The position numbers and the translations under genes were made by a program. Positions 16,220-24,961 of a DNA stretch of 49,674 nt are shown here, piece after piece. The notes below the pieces were generated by a model. The model did not search any database. It had not been told where the DNA came from and was given only the letters and a program-made list of their open reading frames with translations. This DNA comes from Clostridia bacterium. GTDB taxonomy: Bacteria; Bacillota; Clostridia; Christensenellales; CAG-138. Location of the stretch: NCBI GenBank assembly GCA_030526425.1, contig JAUNCT010000017.1:1-49674 (forward strand). Direction: 5' to 3'. Within the stretch, counting starts at the first letter, position 1. Every line of letters begins with the position of its first letter.

Positions 16220-17085
16220 GGCGTATTCCCTTCCATCCGGTAATGCGGATACAGTTCGCGGTGACGGAGCACCCAATCCCGCAGGTCGCGAAGCATCGTT
16301 TCGTAGTCCGGCGCGGTCTCCATTCCGGGGACCGGCGTGCGGAGCAGCGTTTTGTTGTGAACGACACCGGGCACGGGCACCAAGGTGATGTCGCTCCTTC
16401 CGAAGATCTCCGCCGTCATGCGCAGCAGGTCGTATTTCGTAACGCCCGCGGGGACGGTCGGCTGGATGATGCCGCTCACGCAGTGCTTGAGGCAGTGTTC
16501 GACGGTATGCGCGAGTTCGAGCGTCGTGATGCCGTTCCAGACCGAGCCCGTGTAACCGTTGACGCTCTCCGTCTGCTGCAGAAACCAGTTCACCAGACCG
16601 ATGCCCTTCGGGTCGGGATCGGGTCCCACGATCGAGGTGCGGATGGTCAGGTTGCGGTCGTCGTTCAGTTCGCCGAGCGCCTTGGTGCGGTCGTAAAAGG
16701 TCGTGCCGTCGGGCGTATCGGTGACGGCGTATGCGCCCCGCGCGCCGGAGAACACGCAGTCGGTGCTCAGGTGCACGATGCGGGTGCGCGTGCCCTCGCA
16801 GAGCTTCGCAAGGCGGTGCGGCAGGTAGGCGTTGAGGTACACGGCGGCGTCCTTGCGGGCTTCCGCGTCGGCGTTCAGAATGCCGATGCAATTCACGACG
16901 GCATCATAATTTCCTTCCGAAAGAACGGTCTCCAAAAGACGGTCGTCGGTCGCGTCGCCGGCGACCGTGGGTACGACACCCTTGCCGCTGCGGGAAAAGC
17001 CCGTGACCGCGTGCCCGCGTTCCGAAAGTACGGCGGCGATCATGTGCCCGGCCATGCCGGTGCTGCCGAGGACAAGGATCTTCAT
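16207..17085 (-). CDS. fnlB: RmlD-like sugar nucleotide reductase, FnlB-type
   Basis: A 292-residue short-chain dehydrogenase. Residues 1-15 hold the NAD(P)-binding GSTGMAGH. The middle has LSTDCVFSG and the catalytic Y-x3-K as FYDRTKALGE, as in dTDP-4-dehydrorhamnose reductase. Between FnlA- and FnlC-type genes the expected job is to reduce the 4-keto intermediate to UDP-N-acetyl-L-pneumosamine. The protein lacks the C-terminal cupin domain of CapF, so it matches the shorter reductase form. Its ATG overlaps the fnlA stop as ATGA. Confidence 0.85.
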   Translation of the reverse strand: MKILVLGSTGMAGHMIAAVLSERGHAVTGFSRSGKGVVPTVAGDATDDRLLETVLSEGNYDAVVNCIGILNADAEARKDAAVYLNAYLPHRLAKLCEGTRTRIVHLSTDCVFSGARGAYAVTDTPDGTTFYDRTKALGELNDDRNLTIRTSIVGPDPDPKGIGLVNWFLQQTESVNGYTGSVWNGITTLELAHTVEHCLKHCVSGIIQPTVPAGVTKYDLLRMTAEIFGRSDITLVPVPGVVHNKTLLRTPVPGMETAPDYETMLRDLRDWVLRHRELYPHYRMEGNTPWQN

Positions 17086-18131
17086 CCGAGCCGCCCCATC
17101 GCCGCGAGCTCCTCGCGGATATACGAAAGCGACAGCAGCTTTTCTTTGACCTCATCGACGCTCAGCATGCGCGTGTTGTTGCTGTTGAACTCGGTCAACA
17201 GGTTGCGTTCGGTGTCGCCGCTCGTGAAATACTGGTCGTAATTGAGCCCGCGCTTGTCGCAGGGCACGCGGTAGAAATCACCGAGGTCGAGCGCATGCGC
17301 GCATTCCTCGTTCGTGAGTAGGGTCTCGTACATCTTTTCGCCGTGGCGGATGCCGATGTTCTTGATTTCATGACCGGGTCCGAACAGGGAAACGACCGCT
17401 TCCGCCAGCGTTTCGATCGTGCAGGCGGGCGCCTTCTGGACGAGGATATCGCCGCTTTCGCCGTGCTCGAAGGCGAACATCACGAGCCCCACCGCCTCTT
17501 CGAGAGACATGATGAAGCGGGTCATCTTCGGTTCGGTGACGGTGACGGGGCTTCCCTCGCGGATCTGGTCGATCCACAGCGGGATGACGGACCCGCGCGA
17601 GCACATGACGTTGCCGTAGCGCGTGCAGCAGATCTTCGTGCGGGCGGGCGAAACGGTGCGGCTCTTCGCGACGACGACCTTTTCCATCATGGCCTTGCTC
17701 GTTCCCATCGCGTTCACGGGGTACGCCGCCTTGTCGGTAGACAGGCAGATCACGTTGTGCACGCCCTCGTCGATCGCGGCGGAAAGCACGTTGTCCGTGC
17801 CGAACACATTCGTTTTCACGGCTTCGAGCGGGAAGAATTCGCAGGAGGGCACCTGCTTCAGCGCCGCTGCATGGAAGATATGGTTCACGCCGTGCATGGC
17901 GTTTTTCACGCTCGACAGATCGCGCACGTCGCCGATATAGAAGCGGATCTTCTCGAAATCCTTCGGGTAGCGCTCCTGAAACAGGTGGCGCATGTCGTCC
18001 TGCTTCTTCTCATCGCGCGAGAAGATGCGGATCTCGCCGATGTCGGTCGACAGGAAACGGTTCAATACGGCGTTGCCGAAGCTTCCGGTACCGCCGGTGA
18101 TCAACAAACAGGAATCTTTGAATACGGACAT
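17082..18131 (-). CDS. fnlA: UDP-GlcNAc 4,6-dehydratase/5-epimerase, FnlA/CapE-type
   Basis: This 349-residue enzyme starts UDP-L-FucNAc synthesis by dehydrating and epimerising UDP-GlcNAc. It has the Rossmann motif LLITGGTGSFGNAVL near the N-terminus, IFSRDEKKQDDMR, FHAAALKQVPSCE and LSTDKAAYPVNAMGTSKAMMEK. In that last motif a Met takes the place of the usual SDR Tyr before the xxxK lysine, as in CapE. The 4,6-dehydratase family is broad; assignment to the L-FucNAc branch rests on FnlB and FnlC next door. It starts one base after the wbuB-type stop. Confidence 0.9.
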   Translation of the reverse strand: MSVFKDSCLLITGGTGSFGNAVLNRFLSTDIGEIRIFSRDEKKQDDMRHLFQERYPKDFEKIRFYIGDVRDLSSVKNAMHGVNHIFHAAALKQVPSCEFFPLEAVKTNVFGTDNVLSAAIDEGVHNVICLSTDKAAYPVNAMGTSKAMMEKVVVAKSRTVSPARTKICCTRYGNVMCSRGSVIPLWIDQIREGSPVTVTEPKMTRFIMSLEEAVGLVMFAFEHGESGDILVQKAPACTIETLAEAVVSLFGPGHEIKNIGIRHGEKMYETLLTNEECAHALDLGDFYRVPCDKRGLNYDQYFTSGDTERNLLTEFNSNNTRMLSVDEVKEKLLSLSYIREELAAMGRLG

Positions 18132-18132
18132 C

Positions 18133-19326
18133 TTACTTCCTCACAAGTTGCATAAGCTCCGCTTCGAGGGCGCCGATGCAACGTTCTTTCGTGTAGTTTT
18201 CTTTGAAATAGGCGCGGGCGTTCGCACCGCAGTCTGCGTATTTTCCGGGGTGTTCGATAAAGTCGCGCAACACTTCGGCAAAGCCTTCGGCATCCCCCGA
18301 GGGGACGCATTTGCCGCATTTCGCGTCTTCGACGGCTTTTGCCGCGGAGCCTTCGATCATACCGAAGACCGGGAGCCCCGCTGCCATATACCCCTGTACC
18401 TTCGAAGGCAGGGTGTAGCCCGTTTCGTTGTCCGCCTTCAGGGAAACGAGACAGGCGTCCGCAAGGCGGTAAAAGTCGGGCATCTCCTCCACGGGGCGGC
18501 GCCCGTAAAACCGGACGATGTCGCCGAGCCCCTTTTCTTTTGTGAGGCGCTTGAGTTCCTCAAGGCACGCGCCGTCACCGACGAAATGCACCGCAAAGCC
18601 TTTGCAATCGCGGATGCGCTCCACGGCTTCCAGCATGCGGGTGAGATCCTGCGCGTGACCGAGGTTTCCGAGAAAGACGAAGTCCGTCACGCCGTTGTCC
18701 GTACGGAAATCCTCCTCGAGGTACTTCGGGTCGGCGAACGCGGGGATGTGACACAGCCGTTCGGCGGGGATGCCGTGCACCCGCATGAAGTACGAACGGA
18801 AGCTTTCCGACTGACAGATGATGCGGTCCGCCGCGCGGTACACACCGCCGGAGATATTCTTGACGATGCGGAACAGCGGGTTGCTCTCGCTTTTGACGTA
18901 CATCTTGAGCGATTCGGGCCAGAGGTCGCAGCAGTACACGAGGAACGGGACGTTCATGCGCTTCGCGATCTGCTTTGCGGGGATGCCCATGAGCACGGGC
19001 GACAGCTGGTAGCACAGCACGACGTCGAACGGTCCTTCGAGTGTGCGGGCCTTCCGCACGGAAGAAAGCAGAAACGACAGGTAGTTCCAAGCGAGGCGAA
19101 CAGCGCCCTTTCCCCTGCCGGCTTCGAAACAGCGCACGATGTGCACGCCGTTGACCGTTTCGTCGCGGTGCCCGCGGCGGTACTCTTCGGGTACGACGCC
19201 CGTGGGGTAATTCGGCAGCCCCGTCAGCACGGTGACCTTGTGCCCGCGCGCCGCGAGTTCCTCGGCGATGGGCGTCACCTGGAAGTTTTCGGGCCAATAG
19301 TATTGGCAAACGATCAGAATATTCAT
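18133..19326 (-). CDS. wbuB: WbuB-like L-fucosamine (FucNAc) transferase
   Basis: A 397-residue GT4-family transferase. The start MNILIVCQYYWPENFQVTPIA, the TGLPNYPTGVV segment and the donor-site part (VFLGNLGHAQDLTRMLEAV, FYGRRPVEEMPDFYRLADAC, KVQGYMAAGLPVF) match WbuB/WcaI-type enzymes encoded with fnlABC in E. coli and staphylococcal capsule loci. It probably adds N-acetyl-L-fucosamine to a lipid-linked intermediate. SD CAGGTGAAA precedes the ATG. It is the first polysaccharide gene. Only 25 bases and no terminator separate it from the protease gene upstream, so readthrough from that promoter is likely. Confidence 0.85.
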   Translation of the reverse strand: MNILIVCQYYWPENFQVTPIAEELAARGHKVTVLTGLPNYPTGVVPEEYRRGHRDETVNGVHIVRCFEAGRGKGAVRLAWNYLSFLLSSVRKARTLEGPFDVVLCYQLSPVLMGIPAKQIAKRMNVPFLVYCCDLWPESLKMYVKSESNPLFRIVKNISGGVYRAADRIICQSESFRSYFMRVHGIPAERLCHIPAFADPKYLEEDFRTDNGVTDFVFLGNLGHAQDLTRMLEAVERIRDCKGFAVHFVGDGACLEELKRLTKEKGLGDIVRFYGRRPVEEMPDFYRLADACLVSLKADNETGYTLPSKVQGYMAAGLPVFGMIEGSAAKAVEDAKCGKCVPSGDAEGFAEVLRDFIEHPGKYADCGANARAYFKENYTKERCIGALEAELMQLVRK

Positions 19327-19351
19327 TGTGCGGTTTTCACCTGATTAAAGC

Positions 19352-21448
19352 TTATTTGGTAACTTTTATGCGGAGTGTAAGCTTTCTGTTAGAACCATCT
19401 TTTAGCACCCCCGTTATTGTAGCTGTACCCGGACGGTTCGCTAAAAGATTGAACTGATTGCACATTATTGCCACACTAGGATTAGAACTCGACCATGAAA
19501 TGGTATTAAGGTCTGCGTTTACAGGCTGATACTTTATACCATTGAACACATCATATTGCTGATTGGGCTTTAATGTAATGTTGCTTTTCGTAACAGTAAT
19601 AGAGTCAAATGTTACAACTGTCCTAATGTTGTAGCGTAATGAAGCACCTCCACCATCAGCTGCTTCACAGATTATCTCACACTCGCCTGCGCCAACTCCT
19701 TGTACCTTTCCTTTGCTATCAACTACTGCAATAGACTCGTTACTTGAAGTCCATAGTAGAGTTTTGTTATCGGCGTTCTTGGGCTCGATTGCTGGCTTTA
19801 GAACAGCATACTTTCCGATGCCGACAAAACTAACATAGTCACCTGTGCCAGAGATACTCTGCACCGCTTCCTTGACGACAATTTTACATTCTGCCTTAGG
19901 ACCTCTTTTTCTGCCCGGTTCGATTACATTAGCAGTAATTTTTGCAGTACCACGACCTACAGCAAGTACGTTTCCGTTCTCGTCGACCGTTGCAACATTC
20001 GGATTTGATGATGTCCAAGAAATAGTTTTAGATGATGCGTTGCTCGGTTGGATTATGGCTTGAAGTTGCGTGCAATACAGGTCCTCATTTTTTGCATGCA
20101 ATAGCATAGTAATGTAGTTTTCGTCTAGTTCAATACTACTTGTGGGTATCAAAACGTTAATTATGCAACTCGAATAAACGGTGGGATCAACAGTTGATGT
20201 ACAAATGATTTTCGTTTCTCCCGGTGCTATTCCTACTACATGCCCATTTTCTACTCTTGCGATTGCTGTATCGGCACTTGTCCAGTTATAGCCCGACGTC
20301 GGAACATGTTTTTTTTCAAGTGAAACAGACTTAGCGGTTAGACGGCAATCTTCTCCAACATAAATATTCATTTTTTGCTCGTTTAATTGAATCATAAATG
20401 CGGAATTATTTCCGTAGTGACACGAATCAGCACCTTGATTTGTCAGCGGAGTGGCTGACGGCGTTGCAAAGCCATCGGATAGTAATTTGAGGTTTGATTT
20501 TGCAACATACCCGGTCATGCCATTTTCCATTTGAATTAGACAAAAGGTGTAGTCTGAATCATCAATAATGAATACTTTTTCAGCAAAACTCAATTCACAG
20601 ACAACCTCTGAAATGATATTTGCCTTACGAAAGACCTTTACATTGTCTCGAACAATATAAGCATCTTCGTTTTTTATTGATTCAACAGGGGTAGGAGATG
20701 GCTTCGGTGTATAGGGGTTAAGGGTTGGTTTGGGTGTACGAACTGCCTTTGGTATATCTGTTCGCGCATTGTAAAGTTCATTGATATCGAACTCAGTCTT
20801 TTTATCCCAACTCTTATACAAACTTGTCACTTCACGAATCGGTATTGCAAAATTCAGATTTTGGGCATTGTTCTTCATTAATGCTGAACTTGTCACACCG
20901 ATTACTTCACCAGAGTCATTGAAGAGCGCACCGCCACTACTTCCGTGTGAGATAGATGCTGTGAATTGAATATAATCTTCACCAACATAACTGATAATTC
21001 CATCGGAAACCGTATTTTTCAAGCCTTCCGGGCTGCCGATTGCCACAACCGTTTCACCTCGCCGAAGTTTAGATTCGGAGGGAATGAGTGGTTTCATTGA
21101 GGTTGAGGATTCAAACTGTAAAATGGCAATATCTTTTTCTTTGTTAGCAATAAGAACCTTGTTCAAATGAAATTCGCAACCATCATCACTTTCGGCAATT
21201 ACATCACTTGCGCCTTCTATGACATGGTAGTTGGTGACCAAGGTAGTATTATCGAAAAGCAGAAAACCACTTCCAGATGCGAACAGTTTTCCTTTGTTAT
21301 CGATTATTTCTAGATAGAAAACTGAATCGGCAGCGGTTTCAATCGATTCCGGACTTGAAGAGAATGAAACACCCTCAGCAATTGCATTGAAAACGGACGT
21401 AATAAAGCACAAGATAAAGAAAACGAGAATAGTGACTTTTTTCTTCAT
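19352..21448 (-). CDS. Secreted trypsin-like serine protease with SH3 and four BIG2 domains
   Basis: A 698-residue exported protein. Signal peptide at 1-24. S1C/HtrA-like protease domain at about 35-215 with the triad His75 (TNYHVIEGA), Asp106 (KEKDIAIL) and Ser171 (GSSGGALF). A Thr/Pro linker, an SH3b-like domain (about 250-330, DAYIVRDNVKVF) and four bacterial Ig-like (BIG2) repeats to the C-terminus follow, each with a W(T/S)S(S/A)(N/D) core and a GxGxAxI-type strand. No PDZ domain was seen. SD AAAGGA precedes the ATG at 21448. The gene is much more AT-rich than its neighbours, suggesting recent gain. It may process or anchor cell-surface material. Confidence 0.88.
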   Translation of the reverse strand: MKKKVTILVFFILCFITSVFNAIAEGVSFSSSPESIETAADSVFYLEIIDNKGKLFASGSGFLLFDNTTLVTNYHVIEGASDVIAESDDGCEFHLNKVLIANKEKDIAILQFESSTSMKPLIPSESKLRRGETVVAIGSPEGLKNTVSDGIISYVGEDYIQFTASISHGSSGGALFNDSGEVIGVTSSALMKNNAQNLNFAIPIREVTSLYKSWDKKTEFDINELYNARTDIPKAVRTPKPTLNPYTPKPSPTPVESIKNEDAYIVRDNVKVFRKANIISEVVCELSFAEKVFIIDDSDYTFCLIQMENGMTGYVAKSNLKLLSDGFATPSATPLTNQGADSCHYGNNSAFMIQLNEQKMNIYVGEDCRLTAKSVSLEKKHVPTSGYNWTSADTAIARVENGHVVGIAPGETKIICTSTVDPTVYSSCIINVLIPTSSIELDENYITMLLHAKNEDLYCTQLQAIIQPSNASSKTISWTSSNPNVATVDENGNVLAVGRGTAKITANVIEPGRKRGPKAECKIVVKEAVQSISGTGDYVSFVGIGKYAVLKPAIEPKNADNKTLLWTSSNESIAVVDSKGKVQGVGAGECEIICEAADGGGASLRYNIRTVVTFDSITVTKSNITLKPNQQYDVFNGIKYQPVNADLNTISWSSSNPSVAIMCNQFNLLANRPGTATITGVLKDGSNRKLTLRIKVTK

Positions 21449-21483
21449 TGTGTTTAGTCCTTTCTTATGTGAATAATCAAGTA

Positions 21484-21513
21484 ATTGTAACATCAAAGTC
21501 ATTATTACCGCAA
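21484..21513 (-). promoter_or_regulatory. Candidate promoter of the protease/polysaccharide operon
   Basis: Minus strand TTGCGG (21513-21508), 18-bp spacer, TACAAT (21489-21484). It may drive the protease gene and, by readthrough, the wbuB-fnl genes. Confidence 0.45.
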
Positions 21514-21661
21514 TATGGACCATTCGGATACAGATTTCTCAACCCCATCACTTTTTGGTTCACTAGTATTGATAAGTATACATTCTTCTTTATCGTTGTT
21601 GGAATTTTGAATATGCGTATGGTAAACTCATCATGAATTTCCGGGAAAGGGGGCGCACGCC

Positions 21662-23194
21662 GTGGCCGAACGCACATACATCTCCATCGATCTCAAAAGC
21701 TTTTACGCCTCGGTCGAATGCGCCGAGCGCGGTCTCGACCCGATGACGGCGAACCTCGTGGTCGCCGACGCTTCCCGCACCGAAAAGACGATCTGCCTTG
21801 CGGTGTCGCCCGCGCTGAAAAGCTACGGCATCCCGGGGCGCGCGCGGCTGTTCGAAGTCGTGCAGGCGGTGGAACGCGTGAACGCCCTGCGTCTCGAAGA
21901 AGCGATCCGGAACGGCACGGCGGTGCGCTGCACGGAAGATGCGGAAAACGGTACTTCCCAAGGGCGCAGAAGATACCGCCTCCGCGGGGAATCCAAGGAC
22001 AGTTACGAACTTTCGCGCGATCCTTCCCTTGCCGTCGCGTACCATATCGCCCCGCCGCGGATGCAGAAGTACATGGAGTACAGCTCGCGCATCTTCCGGA
22101 TCTACATGCGCTTCGTCGCGCCCGAGGACATCCACGTCTATTCCGTCGACGAGTGCTTCATCGATGTGACGAACTACCTCAAGACCTACGGGCTCACCGC
22201 CCGGGAGCTGGCGATGAAGATGATCCGCACCGTGCTCGCGGAAACGGGCATCACGGCGACCTGCGGCATCGGCACGAACCTGTACCTTGCGAAGATCGCG
22301 ATGGATATCGAAGCGAAGCACATCCCCGCCGATGCGGACGGCGTGCGCATCGCGGAGCTCGACGAACAGAGCTACCGCAGGCGGCTTTGGACGCACATGC
22401 CCCTCACCGATTTTTGGCGCGTGGGGCGCGGCATCGCCGACAAGCTCGAAAAGCGCGGCATCTACACCATGGGCGACATCGCCCGGACTTCCGTCGACAA
22501 CGAAGAACTGCTGTACCGTCTGTTCGGCGTGAACGCGGAACTGCTCATCGACCACGCGTGGGGCGTCGAACCGTGTACGATCCCCGACATCAAGGCGTTC
22601 AAGCCCGAAGGGTCAAGCCTCGGCTCCGCACAGGTGCTCTCTTCCCCGTATCCGTTTGCACAGGGGCGCATCATCGTCAAGGAAATGGCGGATACGCTCG
22701 CGCTGCAGCTGAAGGAAAAGCACCTCGTCGCCGACAGCGTGGTGCTCACGGTGAATTACGATATGGAAAACTGCGCCTCGGGCGCGTATACCGGGCCGAC
22801 CGTGACCGACCGCTACGGCAGGCAGGTCCCGAAGGAGGCGCACGGCTCGAAGAAGCTCGGGTGCTATACGAACTCCGTCCCGCTCATCACGGAAACAGCG
22901 GCGGAACTGTTCTGTGAGATCGCCGACCCGCGGCTCACCATCCGCAGGATCTCCGTTGTGGCGAATCATACCGTGCCCGCCGCGGAGGCGCCGGACGCCA
23001 AGGCGGAACAGCTGGACCTTTTCACCGATTACGCGGCGCGTGAAGCCGAGCGCGAAAAGGAACAGGCGCAAGGCGCGGCGATCCTCGAGATCAAGAAGAA
23101 ATTCGGCAAGAACGCCATTCTGAAAGGCGTTTCCCTGCGCGAGGGAGCGACGATGCAGCAGCGGAACGGGCAGATCGGAGGACACAAAGCGTGA
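21662..23194 (+). CDS. Y-family translesion DNA polymerase (UmuC/DinB-like)
   Basis: A 510-residue error-prone polymerase that copies past DNA lesions. The N-terminus YISIDLKSFYASVECAERG holds the first catalytic Asp. The second acidic site is in IHVYSVDECFIDVTNYL. The helix-hairpin-helix (DFWRVGRGIADKLEKRGIYTMGDIA) and the little-finger region (GSSLGSAQVLSSPYPF) follow. It matches the Gram-positive UvrX/YqjW-like branch, which pairs with YolD. The start is GTG at 21662 after AAAGGGGGCG. Its stop overlaps the yolD start as GTGA. No classical LexA box was recognised upstream. Confidence 0.92.
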   Translation: MAERTYISIDLKSFYASVECAERGLDPMTANLVVADASRTEKTICLAVSPALKSYGIPGRARLFEVVQAVERVNALRLEEAIRNGTAVRCTEDAENGTSQGRRRYRLRGESKDSYELSRDPSLAVAYHIAPPRMQKYMEYSSRIFRIYMRFVAPEDIHVYSVDECFIDVTNYLKTYGLTARELAMKMIRTVLAETGITATCGIGTNLYLAKIAMDIEAKHIPADADGVRIAELDEQSYRRRLWTHMPLTDFWRVGRGIADKLEKRGIYTMGDIARTSVDNEELLYRLFGVNAELLIDHAWGVEPCTIPDIKAFKPEGSSLGSAQVLSSPYPFAQGRIIVKEMADTLALQLKEKHLVADSVVLTVNYDMENCASGAYTGPTVTDRYGRQVPKEAHGSKKLGCYTNSVPLITETAAELFCEIADPRLTIRRISVVANHTVPAAEAPDAKAEQLDLFTDYAAREAEREKEQAQGAAILEIKKKFGKNAILKGVSLREGATMQQRNGQIGGHKA

Positions 23195-23631
23195 GACCGC
23201 ACAAGGACATTTCGGAATACGCGGATCTCATCGGCATGCAGCGCCCCGTGTCGAAGAAGCACCCGCCGATGCCGCGGCTGAACCGCGCGGCGCAGTTCGC
23301 CCCCTTTGCCGCGCTCACGGGGTATGAAGAGCTCATCGGCGAAACGGCGCGTTTCACTTCGGACAAAGCCGAACTGTCGGAGGAAGAGCGCGAGCGCATC
23401 GGGCGGAAGCTCACGGAACTCGCGGCAAGGTCGGCGGAACGCCCCTTCGTTGCGGTGACGCATTACGTGCCCGACCCGTTCAAAGAAGGCGGCAGCTACG
23501 AAGTCACGCGGGCTCGGCTGAAAAAGGTCGACCCGCAGGCGGGTGTGCTCGTGCTCGAAACCGGGGCGCGCATCCCCTTCGGCGATATCCGTGCGGTCTC
23601 GGAAGACCAAACGGCGCCCGAAAAGTATTGA
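23191..23631 (+). CDS. YolD-like protein
   Basis: A 146-residue protein of the YolD-like family, commonly encoded directly beside Y-family polymerases in Bacillota and thought to be a UmuD-like accessory factor. Motifs are MPRLNRAAQFAPFAALTGYEE near residue 30 and GSYEVTRARLKKVDPQAGVLVLE in the C-terminal SH3-like half. The GTG start overlaps the polymerase stop (GTGA), showing translational coupling. No protease or self-cleavage motif of UmuD is present. Confidence 0.85.
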   Translation: MRPHKDISEYADLIGMQRPVSKKHPPMPRLNRAAQFAPFAALTGYEELIGETARFTSDKAELSEEERERIGRKLTELAARSAERPFVAVTHYVPDPFKEGGSYEVTRARLKKVDPQAGVLVLETGARIPFGDIRAVSEDQTAPEKY

Positions 23632-23640
23632 GGTGGTAAG

Positions 23641-24768
23641 ATGATCGTTCGAAACGCTTGGATCTATACGCCGGAAGGAACCCTCCGAAAGGGCTCGCTT
23701 GCGGCGGAACACGGTACTGTTACGGAGCTTTCGTTCTCCGCGGAATTGCACGGAGAGGATGCGATCGATGCCGAAGGCTTGTACGCGATCCCGGGGCTTG
23801 TGGATATCCACTTGCACGGCGCGGCGGGCGCGGATGTTTCCGACGGCAGTGCGGAAGGTCTCGCGGCGATGGCGCGGTATGAACTCGGGCGCGGGGTCAC
23901 GACGATCCTCCCCGCGGGCATGACCCTGCCGGAACGGGAGCTGGAGCTCGCCTGCCGTTCGGTCGCGGACTTTCGGGATGACAACGGTTCGCGCGTTGCG
24001 GGCATCCGTTTGGAAGGTCCCTTCCTTTCGCGGGAACGGTGCGGCGCGCAGGATCCGCAATATCTCAAAGCGCCCGATGCGGAGCTGCTCCGAAAACTGC
24101 AGCGGGCATCGGGAAACACCGTCCGCATCGTGGATATCGCGCCGGAGCTTCCGGGCGCAACGGAGCTGATCGAAAACGCGTGCGGAACGGTGCGCTTCTC
24201 CCTCGCCCACACCGATGCGGATTACGGGACCTGTACGGAGGCGTTCGCGGCGGGCGCGCGGCAGGTCACGCATCTGTACAACGGCATGCGCCCCATGCTG
24301 CACAGGGCACCGGGGCTTCCGGGCGCAGCGGCGGATGCGGAGAACATCACGGTGGAACTCATCGCGGACGGCGTGCATCTGCACCCTGCGACGGTGCGCA
24401 ACGCCCTGCGGCTTTACGGTGCGGAACGGGTCGTGTTCGTTTCGGATTCCATGCGCGCGACGGGGCTCGGCAACGGAACATACACCCTCGGCGGGCAGCA
24501 GGTGACCGTAAACGGAAACAGGGCGACACTGAAGGATGGGACGCTGGCGGGCTCGGTCACGGACCTCATGGGCTGTATGGTCACTGCCGTGAAGGACATG
24601 GGCGTGCCCTTGGAGACCGCGGTGCGTTGCTGCACCCGAAACCCCGCGGCGGCGCTCGGCGACCCTTCGGTCGGGAGCCTTGCGCCCGGATGCCGTGCCG
24701 ACATCGTGCTTTTGGATAAAGAACTCAATATCGTGCGCGTGTACCGCGGCGGCATTGCCGCGCGGTGA
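23641..24768 (+). CDS. nagA: N-acetylglucosamine-6-phosphate deacetylase
   Basis: NagA removes the acetyl group from GlcNAc-6-phosphate, giving glucosamine-6-phosphate for glycolysis or wall precursor recycling. The 375-residue amidohydrolase has LVDIHLHGAAGAD (metal-binding HxH), RLEGPFLSRERCGAQD, SLAHTDADYG, VTHLYNGMRPMLHR, and the catalytic Asp in VVFVSDSMRATGLG. SD GAGGTGG precedes the ATG nine bases after yolD, so it may be cotranscribed with the repair genes. The usual partner nagB is not in the window. Released acetate would also be a substrate for the TmcAL enzyme. Confidence 0.96.
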   Translation: MIVRNAWIYTPEGTLRKGSLAAEHGTVTELSFSAELHGEDAIDAEGLYAIPGLVDIHLHGAAGADVSDGSAEGLAAMARYELGRGVTTILPAGMTLPERELELACRSVADFRDDNGSRVAGIRLEGPFLSRERCGAQDPQYLKAPDAELLRKLQRASGNTVRIVDIAPELPGATELIENACGTVRFSLAHTDADYGTCTEAFAAGARQVTHLYNGMRPMLHRAPGLPGAAADAENITVELIADGVHLHPATVRNALRLYGAERVVFVSDSMRATGLGNGTYTLGGQQVTVNGNRATLKDGTLAGSVTDLMGCMVTAVKDMGVPLETAVRCCTRNPAAALGDPSVGSLAPGCRADIVLLDKELNIVRVYRGGIAAR

Positions 24769-24787
24769 CAGACCGGCGTACAGGTAA

Positions 24788-24820
24788 AGCGCTTCCCGGT
24801 CGGGAGGCGCTCTGTTTTTA
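24788..24820 (+). terminator. Terminator of nagA
   Basis: AGCGCTTCCC (24788-24797) pairs with GGGAGGCGCT (24802-24811), one wobble, followed by CTGTTTTTA. Confidence 0.85.
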
Positions 24821-24841
24821 TTCGAAACAGCAATGTTTTCG

Positions 24842-24856
24842 GTATGGTAACCATAC
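24842..24856. promoter_or_regulatory. Palindromic operator candidate GTATGGTAACCATAC
   Basis: A perfect 7-1-7 palindrome lies 11 bp upstream of a -35 element (24868-24873) for the FliB-like gene. The position fits an activator site. Confidence 0.45.
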
Positions 24857-24867
24857 GAAATCGGTTG

Positions 24868-24897
24868 TTGCCGTGCTTCGTGAGCCTTTGATAAAAT
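24868..24897 (+). promoter_or_regulatory. Candidate promoter of the FliB-like gene
   Basis: TTGCCG (24868-24873), 18-bp spacer, TAAAAT (24892-24897), giving a leader of roughly 55 bases. Confidence 0.5.
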
Positions 24898-24961
24898 CGC
24901 GTTCGTTCGGTCCGTGCGCATTGACACGGGCGGACAAAACCAACTTACTCAAGAGAAGACC

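Noticed and set aside
16220..16891. N-terminal extension of the fnlC frame
   Set aside because: It is an out-of-frame reading of fnlB; family start and overlap place the ATG at 16219.
21560..21661. LexA box upstream of the Y-family polymerase
   Set aside because: No GAAC-N4-GTTC-type dyad was found; only loose AT-rich partial matches.
23029..24927. 632-codon minus-strand frame opposite yolD and nagA
   Set aside because: Mirror of nagA coding sequence; the plus-strand proteins are clearly real.
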